A stretch of DNA of 9,914 nt from positions 1 to 9,914 of the forward strand of contig JABZIF010000034.1 in assembly GCA_015258485.1 (NCBI GenBank), in the 5' to 3' direction. The notes below the pieces were generated by a model. It did no database searches. It was given only the letters and a program-made list of their open reading frames with translations, and had not been told where the DNA came from. Positions 1-7,317 of the stretch are shown one piece after another (the first letter of the stretch is position 1; each line of letters begins with the position of its first letter). The position numbers were made by a program, and so were the translations under genes. The stretch comes from Atopobiaceae bacterium. Lineage in GTDB: Bacteria; Actinomycetota; Coriobacteriia; Coriobacteriales; Atopobiaceae.

Positions 1-462
1 CAGCGAGTTTGTTCTGTTATCCCCCATAACAAAAATATGACCTGCAGGAACAGTGTAGGGATAGCTCTGAATCTGAGCACCTTGACGCTCTGCAAGAGAA
101 TATGAAGGCTTCCCTTCCGTATAGGGTTCATCAAGTTTTTGTCCATCAACATACACAGCGCCATCACGTAAGTCTACCGTTTGACCAGCGGTAGCAATAA
201 CACGTTTGACAAGAAGTGTTTGAGAATCTTGTGGACTGGTAAACGTAACCACATCTCCACGCTGTGGGGTTCCAAAGAAACGATATGTGATTTTCTCGCC
301 TACTAGACGATCCCCTAATTGGATGGTATCAAGCATTGAGCCTGTAGGAACTTCATACACTTCGGCCACAAAAGTCCTAATAAAAAAAGCAAGCGCTACC
401 GCTATAACAACGATAACAGCATATTCAAGCATCGCTGAGGTTTTTTTGCCTACCCTACTCAC
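1..462 (-). CDS. lepB: Signal peptidase I (type I leader peptidase), 3' part cut by window edge
   Basis: This membrane serine protease removes N-terminal signal peptides from exported proteins at the outer face of the cytoplasmic membrane. The window holds 154 residues. A short basic N-terminus is followed by one hydrophobic anchor (about residues 13-29), then the PTGSM box with the nucleophile at about Ser42, the general-base Lys at about Lys86 in LVKRVI, and the start of the GDNRxNS box at the window edge. The Ser/Lys dyad is known for the family. I chose the GTG at 460-462 because a TAA sits directly before it in frame, so the frame cannot extend further. It overlaps the trmD stop by 8 nt, which suggests translational coupling. 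An in-frame ATG at 430-432 is the alternative, but it would remove the basic cytoplasmic tail and has no ribosome binding site. The C-terminus lies off the left edge. Confidence 0.93.
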   Translation of the reverse strand, partial: MSRVGKKTSAMLEYAVIVVIAVALAFFIRTFVAEVYEVPTGSMLDTIQLGDRLVGEKITYRFFGTPQRGDVVTFTSPQDSQTLLVKRVIATAGQTVDLRDGAVYVDGQKLDEPYTEGKPSYSLAERQGAQIQSYPYTVPAGHIFVMGDNRTNSL

Positions 463-1204
463 TTATATCACCAGCTCGCTGATCTAGTCCTGCTAAAAAG
501 GCACAATCGTCTTCGGTAAGTTTCGCTGTTTCTAAAAGATCTGGCCTATAGGTACGTGTCCGTGAAAGCGCAGAATGTCGCCTCCATACAGCAACTGCAC
601 CGTGATCACCCGATAACAAAACAGTAGGAACTTCTCGCCCCTCAAAATTTGACGGACGTGTGTATTGAGCATACTCCAAAAGACCATCATTAGAGAATGA
701 TTCATCCTGTGAGCTCAGTTCATCCCCAAGTGCACCCGGTAAGAGACGCACAATGGAATCAATTACGGTTAATGCAGGTAATTCTCCACCAGTAAGAATA
801 TAATCACCCATAGATATGACATCATCTGCCAGCTCATATACACGCTCATCCATACCCTCATAACGACCACACACAAAGAGGATTCGTTCTTTGTGCGAGA
901 ACTCCTGAGCAATCGTTTGAGAATATGGCCTTCCAATAGGCGAAAAAAACACTACATGCGGCTCATAAGAAGCTTGACTGGAAATTGCTTTAATCGCCTC
1001 AAAAATTGGCTCAGGTTTCATGAGCATACCTTGACCACCGCCAAAAGGCGTATCATCAACAGAATGATGACGGTCATGAGTCCAGGTTCTTAAATCATGT
1101 GCAAAAAACTCAAAAATACCCTTCTTTTGTGCACGTCCCATAATAGATGCATCTAAATATGGCGAGAAAACCTCTGGAAATACTGAAAGTGTTTCTAGAC
1201 GCAT
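455..1204 (-). CDS. trmD: tRNA (guanine-37-N1)-methyltransferase
   Basis: TrmD uses S-adenosylmethionine to methylate G37 next to the anticodon of tRNAs reading CNN-type codons, which prevents +1 frameshifting. The 249-residue length is normal. Visible family features are the N-terminal TPFGGGQGM segment (52-60), CGRYEGMDERV (112-122), the trefoil-knot cofactor loop YILTGGELPA (135-144), the acidic DESF stretch (167-170), and YTRPSNFEG followed by SGDH and WRRHSA in the C-terminal tRNA-binding domain. The DESF region aligns with the catalytic acidic loop of the family. The ATG at 1202-1204 has AGGAG just upstream, lying within the last codons of rimM; only 1 nt separates the two genes. Its 3' end overlaps lepB. 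In many bacteria rplS follows trmD; here lepB does. Confidence 0.97.
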   Translation of the reverse strand: MRLETLSVFPEVFSPYLDASIMGRAQKKGIFEFFAHDLRTWTHDRHHSVDDTPFGGGQGMLMKPEPIFEAIKAISSQASYEPHVVFFSPIGRPYSQTIAQEFSHKERILFVCGRYEGMDERVYELADDVISMGDYILTGGELPALTVIDSIVRLLPGALGDELSSQDESFSNDGLLEYAQYTRPSNFEGREVPTVLLSGDHGAVAVWRRHSALSRTRTYRPDLLETAKLTEDDCAFLAGLDQRAGDISE

Positions 1205-1205
1205 A

Positions 1206-1727
1206 TTAGTCTCCTAATTCCAGAAGACCCTGAGGGATAGTGACCAGAATTTGGCCTTGAGATGGCAGTTCCATAATGAACTCATCAACCACTGGAATCA
1301 AAACATGACCATAAGGACCATCGAGTGCCCAAAGATTTTGATGGGATCCCATAAGAACTTCAACAATCTCACCCAAAAAACCATACTCAAAGTCTTGAAC
1401 TTCTCGGCCAATAAGATGTGTAGCATCAACAAGAGTAACGTTTTCTGGAAGACAATCCTGTTCAACAAGAAGCGTTTTTCCAAGGAACTCTTCCGCATCT
1501 GAAATTGTTGAAACACCAGAAAATGATACTAAGCTTCCCTCTCTGTTGTCATTCTCAACAGAAGTTACCGTAAATGATCGAGGTCCTCTCAGTGGTGGAG
1601 GGACTGGAACAACCGTCATTCCTTGAACTATAAGAGAAGGAAGGCTGTGAACGGGAACCGTCACAACCTCCCCTTTTTTCCCATGCGTTTTAACTATTTG
1701 AGCAATTGCTCTCCAGTGTTTACGCAA
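1206..1727 (-). CDS. rimM: 16S rRNA processing / 30S maturation factor RimM
   Basis: RimM binds ribosomal protein S19 and helps fold the 30S head and process 16S rRNA. The product has 173 residues, which is typical. The N-terminal beta-barrel domain carries the signature HGKKGEV (15-21). The C-terminal PRC-barrel spans about 103-170, with LIGREV, LGEIVEVL and the conserved IPVVDEFI (144-151). The start is a TTG at 1725-1727, 2 nt after the khpA stop, with AGGA about 6 nt upstream inside the end of khpA. No ATG or GTG in this frame would leave the N-terminal domain intact, so TTG is the best choice. Its place between the KH-protein gene and trmD is the conserved order in many bacteria and strongly supports the call. 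Confidence 0.95.
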   Translation of the reverse strand: MRKHWRAIAQIVKTHGKKGEVVTVPVHSLPSLIVQGMTVVPVPPPLRGPRSFTVTSVENDNREGSLVSFSGVSTISDAEEFLGKTLLVEQDCLPENVTLVDATHLIGREVQDFEYGFLGEIVEVLMGSHQNLWALDGPYGHVLIPVVDEFIMELPSQGQILVTIPQGLLELGD

Positions 1728-1729
1728 GA

Positions 1730-2032
1730 TTATCCTACAACCTCAACATCAACAGAGGTGCCGACGCGTTGCCCAAGAGCACGAGCTAACGTACGAATAG
1801 CCTTAATGGTTCTACCCTTACGACCAATCACACGCCCAGCATCTTCTTCAGAGCAAGAAACCTCAATTAAGGCTCCATCCTCGCGATCAGTGACGTCAAG
1901 CTCAACAGCATCTTCATTGTCTACCAAACCGCAGACAATATACTCAACAAGGTCAGCAACCTTGTCAGAAGGCATCTCTTGTACGTCTTGAGTAGCCGCG
2001 TCTTCTTTAGTGGGCTCTGTAAATTCTGTCAC
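1730..2032 (-). CDS. khpA: KH-domain RNA-binding protein (KhpA family)
   Basis: This small single KH-domain protein of the KhpA/YlqC type binds RNA; in Firmicutes it pairs with KhpB (Jag/EloR) and affects cell elongation. The product has 100 residues. The KH fold covers about 22-100, with the RNA-contacting GxxG loop seen as VIGRKGRTI (GRKG at 70-73). An acidic extension of about 20 residues precedes the domain, so it is longer than the usual 75-80 residue members. The chosen start is GTG at 2030-2032, 2 nt after the rpsP stop and likely translated by coupling because only a weak GAG-type ribosome site precedes it. The ATG at 1973-1975 would give the shorter standard protein but has no properly spaced ribosome site. 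Whether a KhpB partner exists cannot be seen here. Confidence 0.92.
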   Translation of the reverse strand: MTEFTEPTKEDAATQDVQEMPSDKVADLVEYIVCGLVDNEDAVELDVTDREDGALIEVSCSEEDAGRVIGRKGRTIKAIRTLARALGQRVGTSVDVEVVG

Positions 2033-2034
2033 GG

Positions 2035-2403
2035 TTACTCTGCCTCTGTAGCCTCAGTCTCCTCAGCATCTTCAGCGCTTGCCTCAGCAGCAGCTTCTGC
2101 AGCTGCAGCGGCCTTTGCCTGTGCCTTTTTGGAGAGCTTAGTCTTCTTCTCTGCTGCTGGAGCACCAGTGCGTACAATTTCAACAAGGTGAGAAACAGCG
2201 TTTGATGGCTGAGCACCCTTTGCAATCCATTCATCAACCTTTTCAAGATTGATATCAATCGTCTTAGGACTGGTCAGTGGGTTATATCGACCAATCTCTT
2301 CAATGTAACGACCATCACGAGGCATACGACCATCAGCGACAACTACGCGATAATACGGACGCTTCTTGGCACCATGACGGGCCAGACGAATCTTAACTGC
2401 CAA
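2035..2403 (-). CDS. rpsP: 30S ribosomal protein S16
   Basis: S16 is a primary-assembly protein of the 30S body that binds 16S rRNA. The product has 122 residues, starting [10 protein letters not shown] after the initiator. The conserved [12 protein letters not shown] (13-24), [13 protein letters not shown] (31-43) and the Ser/Asn-containing helix with AQPSNAV (64-70) are all present. The core ends near residue 80; about 40 extra residues form a Lys/Ala-rich then Ala/Glu-rich low-complexity tail ending in EAE. The TTG at 2401-2403 was chosen because GGAGGAG lies 6 nt upstream (2410-2416) and because it gives the family N-terminus. The in-frame ATG at 2416-2418 overlaps that ribosome site and is unlikely. 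First gene of the operon running to lepB, divergent from dinB. Confidence 0.96.
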   Translation of the reverse strand: MAVKIRLARHGAKKRPYYRVVVADGRMPRDGRYIEEIGRYNPLTSPKTIDINLEKVDEWIAKGAQPSNAVSHLVEIVRTGAPAAEKKTKLSKKAQAKAAAAAEAAAEASAEDAEETEATEAE

Positions 2404-2409
2404 TGAAAA

Positions 2410-2416
2410 CTCCTCC
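2410..2416 (-). promoter_or_regulatory. Ribosome binding site that fixes the rpsP TTG start
   Basis: The minus strand reads GGAGGAG here, a near-perfect Shine-Dalgarno site, followed by the 6-nt spacer TTTTCA and the TTG at 2403. Its strength and spacing decide for the TTG over the ATG at 2416-2418. Confidence 0.85.
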
Positions 2417-2422
2417 ATACGA

Positions 2423-2455
2423 GCGGTGCCTCGGATGTAAGACGGGCTGCACCGC
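2423..2455 (-). promoter_or_regulatory. Inverted repeat / possible hairpin in the rpsP leader
   Basis: In the sense of the rpsP transcript, GCGGTGC (2455-2449) is followed 19 nt later by its exact complement GCACCGC (2429-2423). This would form a GC-rich 7-bp stem ending 6 nt before the Shine-Dalgarno site. It has no U-tract, so it is not a plain terminator. It could tune translation or mRNA stability of the ribosomal protein operon. The inverted repeat is seen directly; the function is inference, and I do not recognise a named leader motif. Confidence 0.5.
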
Positions 2456-2504
2456 AAAGCCACAAATCGGTTTACAAGTGTACAACAACCCTTTAACCTC
2501 GAAA

Positions 2505-2510
2505 AGTATA
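2505..2510 (-). promoter_or_regulatory. Possible rpsP operon -10 element
   Basis: The minus strand reads TATACT, one mismatch from TATAAT, about 100 nt upstream of the rpsP start codon. No good -35 hexamer stands 16-18 nt before it, so the assignment is weak. Some promoter is expected in this 187-nt divergent gap because rpsP is first in its operon. Confidence 0.3.
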
Positions 2511-2542
2511 AATTTAATCTCTTCAAAAAGTTGCCTTAATTA

Positions 2543-2565
2543 TTTTAGAAACATTTGTTCTAAAA
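2543..2565. promoter_or_regulatory. Imperfect palindrome upstream of dinB, possible LexA (SOS) operator
   Basis: TTTTAGAA (2543-2550) and TTCTAAAA (2558-2565) are perfect 8-bp inverted arms around a 7-nt centre. The core also reads AAAC-ATTT-GTTC (2549/2550-2560), matching 7 of 8 bases of the GAAC-N4-GTTC core of the Gram-positive LexA box. The right arm overlaps the likely -35 of dinB, where a repressor would block transcription, and dinB is a common SOS gene. The palindrome is seen directly; LexA binding is inference, because the flanking positions do not match the usual box. Confidence 0.45.
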
Positions 2566-2584
2566 CTTCTGTTTAAGTTATACT
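2555..2584 (+). promoter_or_regulatory. Predicted dinB promoter
   Basis: TATACT at 2579-2584 is one mismatch from the -10 consensus. TTGTTC at 2555-2560, matching TTG of TTGACA, stands 18 nt upstream. A start of transcription 7 nt after the -10 falls on the dinB ATG at 2591, so the transcript would be leaderless or nearly so, in line with the lack of any Shine-Dalgarno sequence there. Confidence 0.5.
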
Positions 2585-2590
2585 AATAGC

Positions 2591-3928
2591 ATGAAACAGA
2601 CTTCTAACATACCTAATAAAACACCACGTCAAGAACATGTGATTGAATGGCAAGGAAAAGCCGTTGGTCTTTTAGATCTTGATGCGTTCTTTGCGTCAGT
2701 AGAACAACTTGATCATCCTGAGTGGCGTGGAAAACCTGTAATTGTTGGTGGGTCTCCCAAAAAACGTGGTGTTGTTTCTACCGCATCCTATGAAGCAAGG
2801 AAATTTGGCGTGCACTCCGCAATGCCCTCTGCAACAGCCGCAAGGCTTTGTCCTCAGGCAATCTGGACGTCTGGTAATTTTGAGCGTTATGCAGAAATGA
2901 GCTCCTGCATTATGGGATTTATAAAAGATGAAACTCCCCTTGTAGAGCAAGTCTCAATTGATGAAGCATTCTTTGATATCACACCAGGTAGATTCTCTAA
3001 AGAAAGTCCTTTACAAATTTGTCAGAGAATTCAAAAGAAGGTTTCTTCACTTGGCGTAACGTGTTCTATTGGACTCGGAACCAGCAAAACCATTGCAAAA
3101 ATAGCCTCAGAACAAGAAAAACCAAGAGGCCTTACCGTGGTTTTCCCTGGTACAGAACAAAGATTTCTTGCCCCTTTATCAATTGAGGTCATGAGTGGTA
3201 TTGGTCCAGCAACAGCAAAAACGCTACATCAACAAGGAATCAAAACACTTGGTGAGTTATCACGTGTTGATGTGTCTACTTTACGTTCGCTTATTGGCTC
3301 TTCTGCTTCTGCAATGATTTTACGTGCTCAGGGAAAAGAACTTTCTACTGTCAAAGAAGCTGCAACTTCTAGAGAAGTCAAGTCAGTATCTAACGAGAGA
3401 ACCTTTGAAACTGATCTTCTACGTAAAGAAGACATAGAAGAAGCCATTAGGCACATTTCAGGTATTGTGGGAAGACGCCTTCGTAAGAAACACCTTCAAG
3501 GCTATACCATAACTCTCAAGGTAAAAGAAACAGCAACGCTATCTCATACTGCACAAACAACTCTACAAGAGCCTACAGATAATGAGCATTATTTTTCGGA
3601 AATTGCAATACAACTCTTACCCACCATATGGAAACAAGGCCATCCAGTAAGACTTCTTGGAGTAGGCGTAAGCTCGTTTTCTTACAATCAAACTAACAAA
3701 CTAATGCAGGGTACGCTCTTTAATTACGAAGAAGAAACTATAGACAGCATACACAATACCGAATCTAAAAAACACAAAAAGCCTCGTTGTGACCTACGTC
3801 ATCTCTCCGAGATTACTGATCAACTAAAAGATAAATTTGGTTCTGATGCCATACAGTATGGACGCGACATGAAGTTCAAACATCACGTCTCTGACACTAT
3901 GCCCATGGGTAAAAATGAGCAAACGTAA
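2591..3928 (+). CDS. dinB: DNA polymerase IV (Y-family translesion polymerase)
   Basis: DinB copies past damaged template bases with low fidelity and is often part of the SOS response. The product has 445 residues. A 24-residue N-terminal extension precedes the palm motif LLDLDAFFASVE, with metal ligand Asp29 and steric gate Phe34. The second catalytic motif SIDEAFFD supplies Asp124 and Glu125. The thumb helix-hairpin-helix GIGPATAKTL lies near 203-212, and the little-finger domain begins near 263 (SNERTFETD). QGTLF at 373-377 resembles the QxxLF sliding-clamp binding motif. A tail of about 68 residues follows, including an LKDKFGSDAI segment seen in many Gram-positive DinB proteins. The ATG at 2591 has no ribosome site; the GTG at codon 17 is a weaker alternative. 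It is the only plus-strand gene, flanked by divergent rpsP and convergent rsfS. Confidence 0.95.
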   Translation: MKQTSNIPNKTPRQEHVIEWQGKAVGLLDLDAFFASVEQLDHPEWRGKPVIVGGSPKKRGVVSTASYEARKFGVHSAMPSATAARLCPQAIWTSGNFERYAEMSSCIMGFIKDETPLVEQVSIDEAFFDITPGRFSKESPLQICQRIQKKVSSLGVTCSIGLGTSKTIAKIASEQEKPRGLTVVFPGTEQRFLAPLSIEVMSGIGPATAKTLHQQGIKTLGELSRVDVSTLRSLIGSSASAMILRAQGKELSTVKEAATSREVKSVSNERTFETDLLRKEDIEEAIRHISGIVGRRLRKKHLQGYTITLKVKETATLSHTAQTTLQEPTDNEHYFSEIAIQLLPTIWKQGHPVRLLGVGVSSFSYNQTNKLMQGTLFNYEEETIDSIHNTESKKHKKPRCDLRHLSEITDQLKDKFGSDAIQYGRDMKFKHHVSDTMPMGKNEQT

Positions 3929-3933
3929 GTTTT

Positions 3934-4410
3934 TTATTCAATAGGATTTTCAGAATTTGGGAGATTGCCAACAAGGTCATCATCAGAAACTTCAAAAGCA
4001 GGCGCAAGAGCATCTTCTGGTAAGTCTACATATGGAATCTCAGATGTCATCTCACCTTCAAGGTTCATTGCAATGCGAGGTGCATCGGCCCAAAGACGTT
4101 CAAGACGATAATATGCTCTTGTTTCTGGTTGAAATACGTGAACAACAACTGAGCCATAATCAATAAGAATCCAATTAAGACCATCTCTGCCCTCTGTAGA
4201 AAGAGGCTTTAATTCACAATTAGTACGAACTTTCTCGCGAACTTCATCAACAATTGCATCAGCAAGTCGTGCATTTGAACCTGTACAGATAACGAAATAA
4301 TCGCAAACATCACTCAACTCTGTTAAATCTAAAACTAAAATGTCTTCAGCTTTTTTCTGGTCTGCGGCAATTGCAGCAACTTTAGCAAGTTCAAGTGAAG
4401 TTACAGTCAT
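3934..4410 (-). CDS. rsfS: Ribosome silencing factor RsfS (DUF143/Iojap family)
   Basis: RsfS binds ribosomal protein L14 on the 50S subunit and blocks joining to 30S, which slows translation in starvation. The product has 158 residues. The family domain spans about 1-115 with ILVLDLTELSDVCDYFVICTG (24-44) and the hallmark WILIDYGSVVVHVF followed by TRAYYRLERLWADA (80-110). The usual DYGD is DYGS here. About 45 further residues form an acidic C-terminal tail of no recognised fold, longer than in typical members of 105-120 residues. The ATG at 4408-4410 has GGAGA 5 nt upstream. It is the last gene of the obg-nadD-yqeK-rsfS run, a widely conserved association. Its end lies 5 nt from the end of convergent dinB. 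Confidence 0.95.
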   Translation of the reverse strand: MTVTSLELAKVAAIAADQKKAEDILVLDLTELSDVCDYFVICTGSNARLADAIVDEVREKVRTNCELKPLSTEGRDGLNWILIDYGSVVVHVFQPETRAYYRLERLWADAPRIAMNLEGEMTSEIPYVDLPEDALAPAFEVSDDDLVGNLPNSENPIE

Positions 4411-4430
4411 TCAATTCTCCGATTTCTTTT

Positions 4431-4443
4431 GTAGCGCTGCTAC
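4431..4443 (-). other. Small perfect hairpin at the yqeK stop codon
   Basis: The plus strand reads GTAGC-GCT-GCTAC, a 5-bp stem with a 3-nt loop covering the yqeK stop and part of the 29-nt gap before rsfS. In the transcript it is followed by AAAAG, not U residues, so it is not an intrinsic terminator for the operon. It may only be a small intercistronic structure. Confidence 0.35.
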
Positions 4444-5078
4444 TTTGAAATTCCTTCAACCATTTTATTGTATAGGTCAACAGATTCAGGATACAAATAC
4501 CTTCTAGAAGAAATCACATAAATCATTACTCCACAAAATGCTGATTCATATACATCATCAAGAGAGGCTCCTTTAAGATACAATTCTCTTGTTTTCCGAA
4601 CAGACTCATAACCTGGCCTTAATGGTTCGATTAAATCGGCTACATAAATTATTTTATCGAGATCGGTCATCACTATACTGCCAGTAGTGTGCTTTTCAAT
4701 AGCACTTAAAATGTCCTTTGAAAGCCATGGATATCTATGTAGTAGCGTTTTTGCAGCAAGAGGACCATGAAGAAGTCCTAGAATTTTTTCATAAGGTGCC
4801 GACATCTGTAAATTATATTTAACGGCTAAATTAAGCGTTTCTTCATCCGTTAACAGTTTATCCCAATCGTGCAAAATACCAGCCAAGCGAGCACTAAACA
4901 TGTCTACACCGTAAACTTGTGCCATTGTCTCTGCACAGTGACCAACAGATATTGAATGGGCAAACCTGTTTGGCTTAGTTTCAAACATATGGTCTTTAAG
5001 ATCAGACTCAAGCTGCGTAATTACTTTGCTTTGATCTTGAGAATAAGAAATATCATGTGCAATAAGAGTTCGCTTCAT
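4440..5078 (-). CDS. yqeK: HD-domain hydrolase YqeK, probable symmetrical Ap4A hydrolase
   Basis: YqeK-family HD proteins hydrolyse diadenosine tetraphosphate to two ADP. With this start the product has 212 residues. Metal-binding positions of the family are all visible: RFAHS (His41), LHDWDK (His70-Asp71), LLHG (His104), KHTTG (His130) and YVADLIEP (Asp148). The common LHDIAK form is LHDWDK here. The open frame begins at a TTG at 5091-5093 with no ribosome site. I prefer the ATG at 5076-5078, which has GGATGA 9 nt upstream; the longer form would add five residues. The gene sits 24 nt after nadD and before rsfS, its usual position in Firmicutes and some Actinobacteria, which supports the family assignment. 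Confidence 0.9.
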   Translation of the reverse strand: MKRTLIAHDISYSQDQSKVITQLESDLKDHMFETKPNRFAHSISVGHCAETMAQVYGVDMFSARLAGILHDWDKLLTDEETLNLAVKYNLQMSAPYEKILGLLHGPLAAKTLLHRYPWLSKDILSAIEKHTTGSIVMTDLDKIIYVADLIEPLRPGYESVRKTRELYLKGASLDDVYESAFCGVMIYVISSRRYLYPESVDLYNKMVEGISK

Positions 5079-5102
5079 GTATATGTCATCCAAAACAAAT
5101 AA

Positions 5103-5792
5103 CTAATGAGAAAAAGGTACATAATCGGCGCCATACAATCCATGTTTATGAATGTAGCCTGTTACAGAATCTGGAGTTAGATATCGAAGACTTTGAGCAT
5201 TTTGAACACGTTTTCTTAAATAACTCGAAGAAATAGCTAGAGCAGGGACTTCTAAATAGGTAACGTTAAAAGTATACGGTGATTCATCAACTACTTTTTT
5301 TGCTCGATTAAGGTCATATCCAGGACGTGTGGCAGCAACAAAATGCGCAAGCTCAGAAATTTTCTGAGCATCTCTCCATAAAACAATATCTGCAATAGCG
5401 TCTGCACCTGTAATAAAGAAAAACTCAACATTATTGGGATAAATTTTGCGGAGCCTATCAAGGGTCTCTGCGGTATATGTTATGCCTTCATATTCGATTT
5501 CAAAACGAGAAGCCATAAAGTGGGGGTTGTCAGAAATTGCAAGAAGCGTCATCGAATAACGATCTTCTCCCCTACTTACCTCCTTATTTTGCTTGAATGC
5601 AGGACGTCCGGCTGGCATAAAAACAACAACATCAAGATCAAGGTCATCGTAGGCTTGCTCAGCAGTAACTAAATGACCATTGTGGATAGGATCAAACGTT
5701 CCACCCATAATGCCCAAACGATATGTTTTACTCGCATCCTGTCCAAGCTGCGGAAGTCCAAGGTGCATTGTATTTACAACATTAACAGCCAT
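5103..5792 (-). CDS. nadD: Nicotinate-nucleotide adenylyltransferase
   Basis: NadD transfers AMP from ATP to nicotinate mononucleotide, giving deamido-NAD in NAD synthesis. The product has 229 residues. The nucleotidyltransferase signature GGTFDPIHNGH (30-40) includes the His37 and His40 of HxGH, and the C-terminal ISSSYLRKR (187-195) is the ATP-binding ISSTxIR-type motif. About 24 residues precede the first beta strand, rather more than in most members. The ATG at 5790-5792 lies 3 nt after the obg stop with only a weak TGAG upstream, so translation may depend on coupling to obg. An internal ATG at 5766-5768 (residue 9) is possible. The obg-nadD-yqeK-rsfS order fits a conserved cluster. Confidence 0.95.
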   Translation of the reverse strand: MAVNVVNTMHLGLPQLGQDASKTYRLGIMGGTFDPIHNGHLVTAEQAYDDLDLDVVVFMPAGRPAFKQNKEVSRGEDRYSMTLLAISDNPHFMASRFEIEYEGITYTAETLDRLRKIYPNNVEFFFITGADAIADIVLWRDAQKISELAHFVAATRPGYDLNRAKKVVDESPYTFNVTYLEVPALAISSSYLRKRVQNAQSLRYLTPDSVTGYIHKHGLYGADYVPFSH

Positions 5793-5795
5793 AAA

Positions 5796-7316
<1,521 letters not shown>

Positions 7317-7317
<1 letters not shown>

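Noticed and set aside
1623..1991. Plus-strand open frame of 122 codons over rimM and the KH-protein gene
   Set aside because: It lies opposite two well-supported genes, its product has Ser/Thr/Arg-rich shadow-like composition and no recognisable motif, and no ribosome site was seen.
2404..2526. Upstream extension of the S16 frame to 2526
   Set aside because: It adds a segment that covers the leader hairpin and the ribosome site, and S16 proteins begin at AVKIRL.
3902..3909. CCCATGGG palindrome near the dinB end as a terminator or operator
   Set aside because: It lies within the coding sequence, is only 8 bases with no loop, and has no U-tract at a useful distance.
4431..4443. GTAGC-GCT-GCTAC as a transcription terminator
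   Set aside because: It has a 5-bp stem and is followed by A residues in the operon direction; on the plus strand only TTTG follows.
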